A stretch of 64,000 nucleotides of DNA from Tabrizicola soli. GTDB taxonomy: Bacteria > Pseudomonadota > Alphaproteobacteria > Rhodobacterales > Rhodobacteraceae. Shown here one piece after another: positions 8,610 to 17,189 of the stretch. A program made the translations under genes and the position numbers. The notes below the pieces were generated by a model. The model was not told where the DNA came from. It was given only the letters and a program-made list of their open reading frames with translations, and did no database searches. Each line of letters opens with the position of its first letter. The stretch's first letter is position 1. The stretch covers positions 124,001 through 188,000 of the forward strand of contig NZ_JAEACP010000005.1 of assembly GCF_015999335.1 (NCBI RefSeq), written 5' to 3'.

Positions 8610-10892
8610 ATGCGGATCGTCGTGCATATCGGTGTGCCGGAATGTGGGGCAGAGGCGATGCAATCGGCCCTCGGGCAGCTGCGGCCCGAGCTTTTGCGCA
8701 AGGGCGTACTCTATTCCGGCGCGGCGGGCCGCAGCAACCACAGCCGGCTCTACATGGCCGTGTCGGACCCCGGCCGCGCCGACCCGCTGCGCCACGCCCG
8801 CGGCTTCGCCCCGCCCCCGGTGCAGGAAAAGCTGCGCCGCGACCTCGCGCAAGAGCTTCAGGCCGAGGCCGCGCGCCATCCCGACGCCCGCCTCCTCCTG
8901 TTCTCCGCGCCGCAACTCGCGACCCTGCCCGATACGGCCGAGCTCGAGCGGCTGCGCTCCCTCCTCGCGCCCCTGTCCGGGGATATCACGATCCTCGCCC
9001 ATCTGGACGAACAGGCGCGCACCCTGGCCCGGTTCTACGCCGAGGCCCTGCGCCACGGGCGTCTCGCCTCCCTGCAGCAAGAGCTTTCGCTGGCGGAAAG
9101 CGGCGCGCCCTGGGCCGCAACGGCGATTGCCGGCTGGGGCCCGGTGCAAAGCGCGCACGATTGCCCCGAGATCCAGGGGATCCCGCACTGGCTCGACTAC
9201 CCGGCGCTGGTGGCGCGCTGGCAGCAGGTCTTCGGCGCGGACAAGGTGATCCTGCGCCCCCACGACCCGACCGGCGCGACAATCCCGGACCAGCTTTGCA
9301 CGCTTCTCGGCCTGAAGGCCCTGCGCAGGAAGATCGCGGCCCCGCCCGCGGATCCCCCGGCCTCCGCCGTCACGCTTGCCCGCTGGCGCCAGCTGAACGC
9401 CGTTCTGGCCAGGGTGCTGGCGACGGGCCGCAATGTCCCGCGCCCGCTCTGGCGCGGCCTCCTGGCCGAGGCGTCGCTTCCCGGCCCGCCGGTCGAGGCG
9501 GGGGGGCTGGCCGCCCTCTCCCGCCGGTTCCAGCTCGAAAACCGCTCGCTCGTCGCCCGCTTTCCGGACCTCGCCAACTGCCTCGGCCCGGACGGGCCCC
9601 GGCCCGCCTGGGCCGAGCCAGATCCCGGCTTCGGCTTTCGCGCGACGCAATATGTCGCCGCGATCCTGCCCGCCATCCTTGAGGCCACGACCGCAAAGCC
9701 GGCAGAGCGCGCCGGAATGACTCCCGCAGCCGAACGCCTGCTGTCCGACAAGGCGAAAGAGATCCTCGTTTCGTTGAAAGGCAACCGCTTCGCGCCGCAT
9801 GACCGGATCGGCCCCCCGAGCGACGTTGAATCCGCGCCCTTCGCCGAAACCGCGCCCGTGCCATTGCCTGCCGGCAAGACCGGCAAGGTCATCCTGGCCT
9901 GCATGAAGAACGAGGCCCCCTATGTCCTGGAATGGCTCGCCTACCATCGCCAGATCGGCGTCGACAATTTCCTGATCTACACCAATGATTGCAGCGACGG
10001 CACCGACGCATTGCTGGACCGCCTGACGGAGCTCGGCATCGTCCAGCACCGGCCGAACGACGACTGGAAGGGAAACTCGCCGCAGCAGCACGCCCTGAAC
10101 AAGGCCCTGCGCGAGGATCTGGTCCGCAAGGCCGACTGGCTGATCCATATCGACGTGGACGAGTTCATCAATGTCCGGGTCGGGAACGGCACGCTGGACG
10201 ATTTCCTCGAACGCGTCCCCGACGCCACCAATGTCGCCATGACCTGGCGCATGTTCGGCAACAACCGGGTCGAGACGTTCGAGGACCGCCCGGTGATCGC
10301 GCAATTCGATCATGCGGCGCCAAGATACTGCCCCAAGCCGCATACCTCCTGGGGCTTCAAGACGATGACCCGCAATTCCGGCGCCTATGGCAAACTCTCC
10401 TGCCACCGGCCGAACAAGCGCGATCCCGGCGCCCCCGTGCAATGGGTCAACGGATCCGGAAAGCCGATGCCCGCGCGCTATCACGAAAAGGGCTGGCGCT
10501 CGGATCCGTCGAGCATCGGCTATGACCTGCTGCAGCTCAATCACTATGCGCTCCGCTCGGCCGAAAGTTTCCTGATCAAGCGCCAGCGCGGCCGGGCCCT
10601 GCATGTCGACCGCTCGATCGGGCTTAACTACTGGGTGCGGATGGACTGGTCGCAGAACCGGGATGTCGCGATCATGCGCAACCTTCCGCGTCTCGCGGCG
10701 GAAACCGCGCGCCTCATGGCCGATCCAGAGGTGAAGCGGCTGCATCTGGCCGGGGTGGAATGGCACCGGGCCAAGGCCGCCGAACTGCGCGACACCCCCG
10801 AATTCGCCGAACTGTTCCGGCAGACCCAGGCCATGCAGCTTGACGATCTGGAACGGGCCGCCATGGCGCTGGCGCTTGAAATCGACGGATAG
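8610..10892 (+). CDS. Sulfotransferase-like / glycosyltransferase 2 fusion protein
   Basis: A 760-residue two-part protein. The C-terminal part (from about residue 425) is a family 2-like glycosyltransferase with VILACMKNEAPYVLEWLAY, YTNDCSDGTDALLDR and IHIDVDEFIN (about residue 515). The N-terminal 350 residues resemble sulfotransferase-fold proteins: it opens with VVHIGVPECGAEAMQSAL, where active relatives have HIGxPKTGTT, and later has VILRPHDPTGATIPDQL and a LCTLLGL element. The PAPS-loop lysine and threonine are replaced (E, A), so sulfate transfer is doubtful. It lies 10 bp after the neighbouring paralogue and 4 bp before a sulfatase. The N-terminal assignment is inference. Confidence 0.7.
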   Translation: MRIVVHIGVPECGAEAMQSALGQLRPELLRKGVLYSGAAGRSNHSRLYMAVSDPGRADPLRHARGFAPPPVQEKLRRDLAQELQAEAARHPDARLLLFSAPQLATLPDTAELERLRSLLAPLSGDITILAHLDEQARTLARFYAEALRHGRLASLQQELSLAESGAPWAATAIAGWGPVQSAHDCPEIQGIPHWLDYPALVARWQQVFGADKVILRPHDPTGATIPDQLCTLLGLKALRRKIAAPPADPPASAVTLARWRQLNAVLARVLATGRNVPRPLWRGLLAEASLPGPPVEAGGLAALSRRFQLENRSLVARFPDLANCLGPDGPRPAWAEPDPGFGFRATQYVAAILPAILEATTAKPAERAGMTPAAERLLSDKAKEILVSLKGNRFAPHDRIGPPSDVESAPFAETAPVPLPAGKTGKVILACMKNEAPYVLEWLAYHRQIGVDNFLIYTNDCSDGTDALLDRLTELGIVQHRPNDDWKGNSPQQHALNKALREDLVRKADWLIHIDVDEFINVRVGNGTLDDFLERVPDATNVAMTWRMFGNNRVETFEDRPVIAQFDHAAPRYCPKPHTSWGFKTMTRNSGAYGKLSCHRPNKRDPGAPVQWVNGSGKPMPARYHEKGWRSDPSSIGYDLLQLNHYALRSAESFLIKRQRGRALHVDRSIGLNYWVRMDWSQNRDVAIMRNLPRLAAETARLMADPEVKRLHLAGVEWHRAKAAELRDTPEFAELFRQTQAMQLDDLERAAMALALEIDG

Positions 10893-10896
10893 CCCC

Positions 10897-12225
10897 ATGA
10901 GCCCAGCCGAAAAGCGGAAGAATGTCGTCCTCGTCAGCTTCGACGACGCCGTCGCCTTCTGGAAATACAAGACCCTGTTCGGCGCGGAATTGCAGACGCC
11001 GAACCTCGACCGGATCCGCGCGGTCTCGACCACCTTCTCGGCCGCCTATTGCCAGTCGCCATTGTGCGGCCCCTCGCGCGCCAGCTTCATGTCCGGCCGC
11101 TCGCCGATCGAGACCGGCATCCTCTCCAACCGCATCGAGGCCTTCAGCATCCTGAAGCCCGGGGACATCTGGTCCCACGGCCTGAAGCGCAACGGCTATT
11201 TCTGCTCGTCCGGCGGCAAGGTGCATCACGGCTATGTCCCGCTTCCCGGCGCGATCCACGACCAGCTCTATTCGGACGCGCCGAAGCAGTTTCCCCGGGA
11301 TCTCCGGCTTCGCCCCGGCGTCAGCGCCAATATCTCGGGCGGCGCGGGCGGTGGGATCGCGACCCTGGATCCCGAGGATGACGGCGGCTATTACGACGCC
11401 CATTCCGCCCGGTCCTTTGCCGATTTCATCGCGAATTACGACGGCGACGCCCCGTTCTACCGCGAGGTCGGTTTCTTCAGCCCGCACAATCCCTTCATCA
11501 CCCCGGCCCGTTTCAAGCAGCTCTACAGGGTCGGCGATTTCGAATATCCGCCGGAATGGGACGAGGAGTTGCAGCCCGAAGGAGAGCGGTCGGAATCCGT
11601 CCGGGCCAATTTCAAGACCGACCGCAAGCGGCACTGGCAAAAGAGCGTCCGCAACTACTTCTCGGCCATATCGCATGGCGATCACCATCTGGGAACGGTC
11701 TGGAACGCGCTGCAATCCTCGCGCCATGCCGGGAACACCATCCTGGTCATCCTGACCGATCACGGCATGCATCTGGGGGAAAAGCGGCGTTTCGGGAAAT
11801 CGACGCTCCTGGAACAGGTCGCCAATGTGCCGCTCATCCTCCACGACCCTGCCCGGCCCCGGCCGCAGGAGGTGGCCGATCCGGTCGGCCTGATCGACGT
11901 CGGGCCGACGGTCCTGGCAATGCTGGGCCTGCCCGCCCCGCCGCATGGCCTGGGGCAATCGCTGGTTCCGCTCCTGCAGGGGGCGGGATCGCGCGCAGAT
12001 CGCGCCATTCCCACGTTCCGGGCAGACGGCGCCTCGATCCGCCTGGGCCGCTACAGGTTCACGCGGACCAGGGACGGCGGCACATCCCTGCATGATCTGG
12101 CGGAGGATTGGTGGCAGCAAAGGGACCTCGGCCCCGGCCATCCGGCCCATGCCGAGCTTGCGCAGGCATTTGCCGAGGTCTGCAAGCATTACGGCGCCGC
12201 CGGAATGTTCCCCGGCGGGCGATGA
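10897..12225 (+). CDS. Sulfatase family protein
   Basis: Predicted type I sulfatase (alkaline-phosphatase superfamily), 442 residues. It has the N-terminal metal ligands in VLVSFDD (D16, D17), the maturation motif CGPSR with C57 as the residue converted to formylglycine, and a C-terminal metal/active-site block ILTDHGMHLGEKRRFGKSTLLE. No signal peptide is visible, so a cytoplasmic location is suggested, unlike many periplasmic sulfatases. It follows the glycosyltransferase fusion by 4 bp and is probably in one transcript with it. It could also be a related phosphohydrolase, but the CxPSR motif supports sulfatase. Confidence 0.85.
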   Translation: MSPAEKRKNVVLVSFDDAVAFWKYKTLFGAELQTPNLDRIRAVSTTFSAAYCQSPLCGPSRASFMSGRSPIETGILSNRIEAFSILKPGDIWSHGLKRNGYFCSSGGKVHHGYVPLPGAIHDQLYSDAPKQFPRDLRLRPGVSANISGGAGGGIATLDPEDDGGYYDAHSARSFADFIANYDGDAPFYREVGFFSPHNPFITPARFKQLYRVGDFEYPPEWDEELQPEGERSESVRANFKTDRKRHWQKSVRNYFSAISHGDHHLGTVWNALQSSRHAGNTILVILTDHGMHLGEKRRFGKSTLLEQVANVPLILHDPARPRPQEVADPVGLIDVGPTVLAMLGLPAPPHGLGQSLVPLLQGAGSRADRAIPTFRADGASIRLGRYRFTRTRDGGTSLHDLAEDWWQQRDLGPGHPAHAELAQAFAEVCKHYGAAGMFPGGR

Positions 12226-12289
12226 CAGCCCAGGCCGCTTCCCCCGCGTCCCGCTGCACCGGCGCAAGCGACGCGCCGGGTCCGGGAGC

Positions 12290-13189
12290 CTAGCGCCGGA
12301 CCTGCGGCTTCACCCGCGGCTCGGTCGATCGGATCTGGCTGCCCGCGCCGTGGTCGGTGAACAGCTCCAGCAGGCAGGCGTTCGGCACCTTGCCGTCCAG
12401 GATCGTGACCGCCCGCGTCCCCTCTTCGATCGCCATCAGCGCCGTCTCGGTCTTCGGGATCATCCCGCCCGAGATCACCCCGTCCCGCGTCATCTGCCGG
12501 ATCTCCTCCGGCGTGATCTGGGTCATCACCTCGCCCGAGGCATCCTTGACCCCCGGCACGTCGGTCAGCAGCAGCAGGCGATCCGCCTTCAGCGCCCCCG
12601 CGATCGCCCCGGCGGCGGTGTCGCCGTTCACGTTGAAGGTCTCGTTGTCCTGCATCCCCGTCGCCACCGGCGCCACCACCGGGATGATCCCGGCGTTGTA
12701 GAGGTCGCGCAGCACCTGCACGTTCATCTCGACCGGGCGGCCGACATAGCCCAGCTCGGGATCGTCCGGCTCGCAGACCATCAGGTCGTCGTCCTTGCCC
12801 GAGATCCCCACCGCGCGCCCGCCCGCATCCATGATCGCCTGCACGATCCGCTTGTTGACGAGGCCCGAGAGGATCATCTCGACCACCTGCACGGTGGCCT
12901 TGTCGGTGACCCGCTTGCCGCGCACGAATTCCGACTTGATCCCGAGCTTTTGCAGCATCTCGTTGATCATCGGCCCGCCGCCGTGCACCACGACCGGATG
13001 CACGCCGACCTGTTTCATCAGCACGATGTCGCGGGCGAATTCGGCCATCGCCGCGTCGTCGCCCATCGCATTGCCGCCGAACTTGACGACCACCACCGCG
13101 CCCTCGAAGCGTTGCAGGTAGGGCAGCGCCTCGGACAGCATCTTCGCGGTGGTCTTGGCGTCTTCTGCGGTCAGGGTCTGCTGCTTCAT
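12290..13189 (-). CDS. argB: Acetylglutamate kinase
   Basis: Phosphorylates N-acetylglutamate, the second step of arginine synthesis. The 299-residue protein carries [12 protein letters not shown] (phosphate-binding lysine loop), [14 protein letters not shown], the acetylglutamate-binding stretch, [15 protein letters not shown] and the closing [17 protein letters not shown]. The chosen start at 13189 has GGAGGT 7 nt upstream; a second in-frame ATG at 13201 would add four residues. In related genomes argB usually follows engB; here it lies about 4 kb away and on the opposite strand. It converges with the sulfatase gene. Confidence 0.95.
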   Translation of the reverse strand: MKQQTLTAEDAKTTAKMLSEALPYLQRFEGAVVVVKFGGNAMGDDAAMAEFARDIVLMKQVGVHPVVVHGGGPMINEMLQKLGIKSEFVRGKRVTDKATVQVVEMILSGLVNKRIVQAIMDAGGRAVGISGKDDDLMVCEPDDPELGYVGRPVEMNVQVLRDLYNAGIIPVVAPVATGMQDNETFNVNGDTAAGAIAGALKADRLLLLTDVPGVKDASGEVMTQITPEEIRQMTRDGVISGGMIPKTETALMAIEEGTRAVTILDGKVPNACLLELFTDHGAGSQIRSTEPRVKPQVRR

Positions 13190-13292
13190 CGGGACCTCCA
13201 TGCTTTCGCGCCGCATAAGCCTTTTCCGCCCCCCTGCCAAGCCTTGCCTTCCCCGTCGGCAAGGGTAGCTTGTCACGCCAAAGGAGACCCCG

Positions 13293-14024
13293 ATGTCCGA
13301 ACGGAAAACCCTCGTCCTGACCGGCGCAAGCCGGGGGATCGGCCATGCCACCGTCAAGCGGTTCTCGGCCGAGGGCTGGCGGGTCCTGACCTGCTCGCGC
13401 CAGCCTTTCGACCCGCGCTGCCCCTGGCCCGGCGGCGAGGCGAGCCATATCGAGCTGGACCTCGCCGACCCGAACAAGACCATCGCCGCGATCGAGACGA
13501 TCAAGGAGAAGGCCGGCGGCAGGATCCATGCCCTGGTGAACAACGCCGGAATCAGCCCGAAAGGCCCCGGCGGGTCGCGGCTGAACACGCTCGAGACCGA
13601 CCTGCGCACCTGGGGCCATGTCTTCCACGTCAATTTCTTCGCCAGCGTGATCCTGGCACGCGGCCTCAAGGACGAGCTTACCGCCGCGCGGGGCAGCATC
13701 GTCAACGTCACCTCCATCGCGGGCTCGCGCGTCCATCCCTTCGCCGGGGCGGCCTATGCCACCTCGAAGGCGGCGCTGGCGGCGCTCACGCGCGAGATGG
13801 CGCATGACTTCGGCCCTCTCGGCGTGCGCGTCAACGCCATCGCTCCCGGCGAGGTGGAGACCGCGATCCTCTCGCCGGGGACCGAGAAGATCGTCGAGAA
13901 ACTGCCGATGCAGCGCCTCGGCCAGCCGCGCGAGGTGGCGGATGTGATCTGGTTCCTCTGCTCGGACCAGTCCAGCTACATCTCCGGCGCCGAGATCGAG
14001 GTCAACGGCGCCCAGCACGTCTGA
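13293..14024 (+). CDS. SDR family NAD(P)-dependent oxidoreductase
   Basis: Short-chain dehydrogenase/reductase of 243 residues, classical type. It has TGASRGIG (cofactor loop, about residues 10-17), NNAG (about residues 86-89), the catalytic serine in VNVTSIAGS and YATSK with catalytic Tyr and Lys. The C-terminus [13 protein letters not shown] matches the family end. An AAGGAG ribosome binding site precedes the ATG. Substrate is not predictable. The last roughly 100 bp of the gene plus 70 bp downstream recur twice in degenerate form immediately after it. Confidence 0.9.
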   Translation: MSERKTLVLTGASRGIGHATVKRFSAEGWRVLTCSRQPFDPRCPWPGGEASHIELDLADPNKTIAAIETIKEKAGGRIHALVNNAGISPKGPGGSRLNTLETDLRTWGHVFHVNFFASVILARGLKDELTAARGSIVNVTSIAGSRVHPFAGAAYATSKAALAALTREMAHDFGPLGVRVNAIAPGEVETAILSPGTEKIVEKLPMQRLGQPREVADVIWFLCSDQSSYISGAEIEVNGAQHV

Positions 14025-14043
14025 CCGCCGCACCAGCGTAGGC

Positions 14044-14057
14044 TGCGCTACAGCGCA
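14044..14057. repeat. Short palindrome, copy 1 of 3
   Basis: TGCGCT-AC-AGCGCA at 14044-14057, with further copies at 14217-14230 and 14377-14390. In copy 2 the stem extends to 8 bp (GGTGCGCT / AGCGCACC). Each copy is preceded by GTAGG. This type of GTAGGGTGCGC palindrome resembles small dispersed repeats of bacterial genomes. Confidence 0.7.
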
Positions 14058-14093
14058 CCATCCGACTCGCAGGGCAGGGCCAACCCCGCTCCC

Positions 14094-14426
14094 GCCCGCC
14101 GCGCGAGGTGGCGGATGTGCTCCGGTTCCTCTGCCCGGACCCGTCCAGCCACCACTCCGGCGCCGGGATCGAGGTCACCGGCGCCCGCCACCTCCGACCG
14201 CCGCACCAGCGTAGGGTGCGCTACAGCGCACCATCCGACTCGCGGGGCAGGATCAACCCCGCTCCTGCCCGCCGCGCAAGGTGGCGGATGTGCTCCGGTT
14301 CCCTGCCCGGACCTCTCTGGCGCCGGGATCGAGGTCACCGGCGCCCGCCACCTCCGACCGCCGCGCCAGCGTAGGCTGCGCTACAGCGCACCACCCGATT
14401 CGCGGGGGCAAGGTGAACAGCCTCTC
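14094..14426 (+). pseudogene. Two degenerate C-terminal fragments of the SDR gene
   Basis: Unit 2 encodes an in-frame but diverged version of the last 35 or so residues of the upstream SDR protein (SGAGIEVTGARHL against [13 protein letters not shown]), with no start or stop of its own in the right place. Unit 3 keeps the same core but is broken by a 13-bp deletion. No independent gene is likely here. The remaining DNA to 14653 holds short direct repeats of GCCAGAC (about 14450-14472) and presumably the ttcA promoter, which I cannot place. Confidence 0.65.
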
Positions 14427-14653
14427 CTCCCGCCCGGCGTCTGTACCGATGCCAGACAGATGCCAGACGCAAGGCAGACGGTCCCGCCGGTCGGGAAAAG
14501 CCCGGTTAACGCAGCGTTTCCAGACCCTTGCCCGCCTCCGCCGCCGCCCCGCCGGACGCACGCGTTCATCTTCCCGCAACCAATCCCCGCCCACCCCCGC
14601 TTTGCCCTCGGCCCCGGCCTCTGGCATAAGGGCGCATCCCGCGCGAGGCTCCC

Positions 14654-15523
14654 ATGCTTGACGACACCGACGACGACATCCACCCGCTCTTCCACGGCGC
14701 GCCCAAGGGGCTGGAGTTCCGCAAGCTCCGCAAGCGCCTGGTGCAACAGGTGCGCGAGGCGATCGACACCTACGGCATGGCAAGGGCCGGCGAGCGCTGG
14801 CTGGTCTGCCTCTCGGGCGGCAAGGACAGCTATACGCTGCTCGCCATCCTGCACGAGCTGAAATGGCGCGGCCTTCTGCCGGTGGATATCCTGGCCTGCA
14901 ACCTCGACCAGGGCCAGCCCAATTTCCCCGCGACGGTCCTGCCCGGCTTCCTGTCGAAGATGGGTGTCCCGCACCGGATCGAATACCAGGACACCTATTC
15001 GGTGGTGATCGACAAGATCAAGCCGGGCGGGACGATGTGCAGCCTCTGCTCCCGGCTAAGGCGCGGAAATCTCTACCGTATCGCGCGCGAGGAGGGCTGC
15101 TCGACGGTCGTCCTGGGGCATCATCGCGACGACATCCTCGAGACCTTCTTCATGAATCTCTTCCACGGCGGCCGCCTGGCCAGCATGCCGCCGCGTCTGC
15201 TGAACGAGGAGGGCGATCTCTACCTCGCCCGTCCGCTGGCCTTCGTCTCCGAGGAGGATTGCGGGAAATTCGCCGCCGGGATGAACTATCCGATCATCCC
15301 CTGCGACCTCTGCGGCAGCCAGGACGGGCTGCAGCGCGCCCAGGTCAAGAAGCTCCTCGACGAATGGGAGGCGCGCATGCCGGGCCGCCGCCAGGTGATG
15401 TTCCGCGCGCTGATGAACGTCCGGCCCTCGCACCTGGCCGATCCCGCGCTGTTCGACTTTGCCGGGCTGACTGCCGCTCTGGCAGATGGCGACAATTCTA
15501 CGCAACTTCCGGACGAGCGTTAA
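14654..15523 (+). CDS. ttcA: tRNA 2-thiocytidine(32) synthetase TtcA
   Basis: Adds sulfur to cytidine 32 of certain tRNAs, using ATP and an iron-sulfur cluster. The 289-residue protein has the PP-loop SGGKDS at residues 54-59 and the cysteine pairs expected for the cluster: CSLC at 129-132 (within [12 protein letters not shown]) and CDLC at 217-220. [19 protein letters not shown] is the TtcA-type signature. Start at ATG 14654 matches the family N-terminus DIHPLFH. It lies downstream of the decayed repeats and upstream of an EAL gene. Confidence 0.93.
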   Translation: MLDDTDDDIHPLFHGAPKGLEFRKLRKRLVQQVREAIDTYGMARAGERWLVCLSGGKDSYTLLAILHELKWRGLLPVDILACNLDQGQPNFPATVLPGFLSKMGVPHRIEYQDTYSVVIDKIKPGGTMCSLCSRLRRGNLYRIAREEGCSTVVLGHHRDDILETFFMNLFHGGRLASMPPRLLNEEGDLYLARPLAFVSEEDCGKFAAGMNYPIIPCDLCGSQDGLQRAQVKKLLDEWEARMPGRRQVMFRALMNVRPSHLADPALFDFAGLTAALADGDNSTQLPDER

Positions 15524-15550
15524 GGAACTGATCACGAACATCCCGCTAAC

Positions 15551-15579
15551 CTGCCCGGAACATGAGGTGAACCGGGCAG
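15551..15579 (+). other. Hairpin between ttcA and the EAL gene
   Basis: CTGCCCGG (15551-15558) pairs with CCGGGCAG (15572-15579) around a 13-nt loop. It ends 10 bp before the ATG of the EAL gene and overlaps the region where its ribosome binding site should lie. It could end ttcA transcripts or limit translation of the EAL protein. Confidence 0.5.
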
Positions 15580-15589
15580 GGATGGTGGA

Positions 15590-17080
15590 ATGACGCTCGC
15601 ACGGATTGCGGATCGAATTGACCGGCCCGGACTGCTTCTGTTCCTGCCGGCGGCGATGCTGCTGGCCCTGATGCTCGGGGGCGAGGTTGCGATAATTCCC
15701 CTTTCCCTGGGCACACTTGCAGCGGTGGCCGCGATGCGGCGGGGCAGGGGGACGGCGGTCCCGGTCTCGGACCAGGTGGCGCGGGCGCTGGACCTGGCGC
15801 TTGCCGAAGGGACGGCCACCGGCGCCTCCACCGGCTGTTTCGTGATCCAGTTCGACGATGCCTCGGACCTGTGCGACCGGCACGGCCGGGTCCGCCAGTC
15901 CGGGCTTCTGGCCGCCTGCATCGCCCGCCTGCGCGGCGCGCTGCGTCCCGGCGACCGGCTCTACGCGCTTGAGGATGGCAGCATGGCCGTCGTCCTTGGC
16001 CCGACCCTGCGCCTGGATTTCGAGGCGATGGTTGCCATCGCCGGGCGGATGCAGCTGGTGGTGCAGCAACCGATGGCCCTCAGCCTGGACGTGGCGCAGG
16101 TGACCTGCTCGATCGGTTTCTGCCATGCGCGGCTTCTGCCCGGCGCCGACGGGCGCGCGCTGCTGGATGCCGCCCAGGTCGCCGCGGATGAGGCCGGGCG
16201 TCACCGCCCCGCCGCGATCCGGGCCCATACCGCCGATCTCGCCGGGATGCGGGCCGCCCGCGACGCGCTGCGCGCCGGCTTTGCCGCCGCCATCGACGGC
16301 GGCCAGATCCGCGCCCATTTCCAGCCCCAGGTCAGCACCGACAGCGGCGAGGTGACCGGGGTCGAGGCGCTGGCGCGCTGGCACCACCCCGAACGCGGAA
16401 TCCTTGCCCCCGGCCAGTTCCTGCCCGCGATCGAGGGGACCGAACTCATGCAACAGCTTGGCCAGGCGATGATCGCACAGGGCCTTGCCGCGCTGGCCGC
16501 ATGGGAGAAAGCGGGGCTGCGCGTGCCGACCGTGGCCGTCAACCTCTCGGCGCAGGAGTTGCGCGATCCCGGCCTGCCCGAGCGTCTGCGCTGGACGCTG
16601 GACCGCCACGACCTCGCCCCCGGGCGCCTGACGATCGAGGTGCTGGAAACCGTCATCGCCGCCCCGTCGGACGATGCCATCGCGCGCAACATCGCCCGGA
16701 TCTCCGAGATGGGCTGCGGCGTGGATCTCGACGATTTCGGCACCGGCAATGCCTCGATCACCTCGATCCGCCGCTTCGCCCTGCGCCGGCTGAAGATCGA
16801 CCGCTCCTTCGTGCGCGAGGTGGACGTGGACCGCGGCCAGCAGCGCATCGTCACGGCGATCCTGGCCATGGCCGAACAGCTCGGCCTCGACACCCTGGCG
16901 GAGGGGGTGGAGACGCCGGGGGAACATGCGATGCTGGCCCAGCTCGGCTGCGGCCATGTCCAGGGCTATGTCCTCGCCCGCCCGCTGCCGGCCGAGGAGG
17001 TCGCCGCGTGGCTGCGCCAGTATCGCGACCGCCTGGCCCGGGCCCTGCGCATCGGCATCCGGGCCGAGCCGCCGAACTGA
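15590..17080 (+). CDS. EAL-domain c-di-GMP phosphodiesterase with degenerate GGDEF-like region
   Basis: A 496-residue signalling protein. A hydrophobic segment near residues 14-48 gives a membrane anchor. Residues of about 75-215 resemble a GGDEF domain, but the active-site loop reads LEDGSMAVVL in place of GGDEF, so no cyclase activity is expected. The EAL domain (about residues 230-480) looks intact: VEALARWHHP, VNLSAQELRDP, IEVLET, DDFGTGNASI, LKIDRSFV, LAEGVET and QGYVLARPLP. These supply the metal-binding Glu, Asn, Glu and Asp residues and the catalytic Glu. It should degrade c-di-GMP and so affect motility or biofilm. Confidence 0.88.
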   Translation: MTLARIADRIDRPGLLLFLPAAMLLALMLGGEVAIIPLSLGTLAAVAAMRRGRGTAVPVSDQVARALDLALAEGTATGASTGCFVIQFDDASDLCDRHGRVRQSGLLAACIARLRGALRPGDRLYALEDGSMAVVLGPTLRLDFEAMVAIAGRMQLVVQQPMALSLDVAQVTCSIGFCHARLLPGADGRALLDAAQVAADEAGRHRPAAIRAHTADLAGMRAARDALRAGFAAAIDGGQIRAHFQPQVSTDSGEVTGVEALARWHHPERGILAPGQFLPAIEGTELMQQLGQAMIAQGLAALAAWEKAGLRVPTVAVNLSAQELRDPGLPERLRWTLDRHDLAPGRLTIEVLETVIAAPSDDAIARNIARISEMGCGVDLDDFGTGNASITSIRRFALRRLKIDRSFVREVDVDRGQQRIVTAILAMAEQLGLDTLAEGVETPGEHAMLAQLGCGHVQGYVLARPLPAEEVAAWLRQYRDRLARALRIGIRAEPPN

Positions 17081-17189
17081 CGCGGTGATTTGATCATGCC
17101 CGCGACCCTCGCCGGGGCGAAACTGCTTGACCTTTCGCCGCCCCTGTCGTTGAAGCACCGCTGATCCGATGATGCTTGGGTGCGGGCCG

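Larger units (their letters stand above)
13921..14426 (+). repeat. Decayed tandem repeat of the SDR gene 3' end (173-bp period, three units)
   Basis: The stretch GAGGTGGCGGATGTG in the SDR gene (from 13932) recurs at 14105 and, with one change, at 14278, exactly 173 bp apart each time. Unit 1 is the real gene end plus downstream DNA; unit 2 (about 14094-14266) still reads MADVLRFLCPDPSSHHSGAG, a diverged copy of the SDR tail; unit 3 (about 14267-14426) has a net 13-bp deletion and is frameshifted. Each unit ends with a small palindrome built on TGCGCT-AC-AGCGCA. The copies differ at many positions, so the duplication is not recent. Confidence 0.85.

Noticed and set aside
13921-14426. CRISPR array from the regular repeats
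   Set aside because: The 173-bp unit is a decayed copy of a gene end, not a 28-37-bp repeat with unique spacers, and there are no cas genes.
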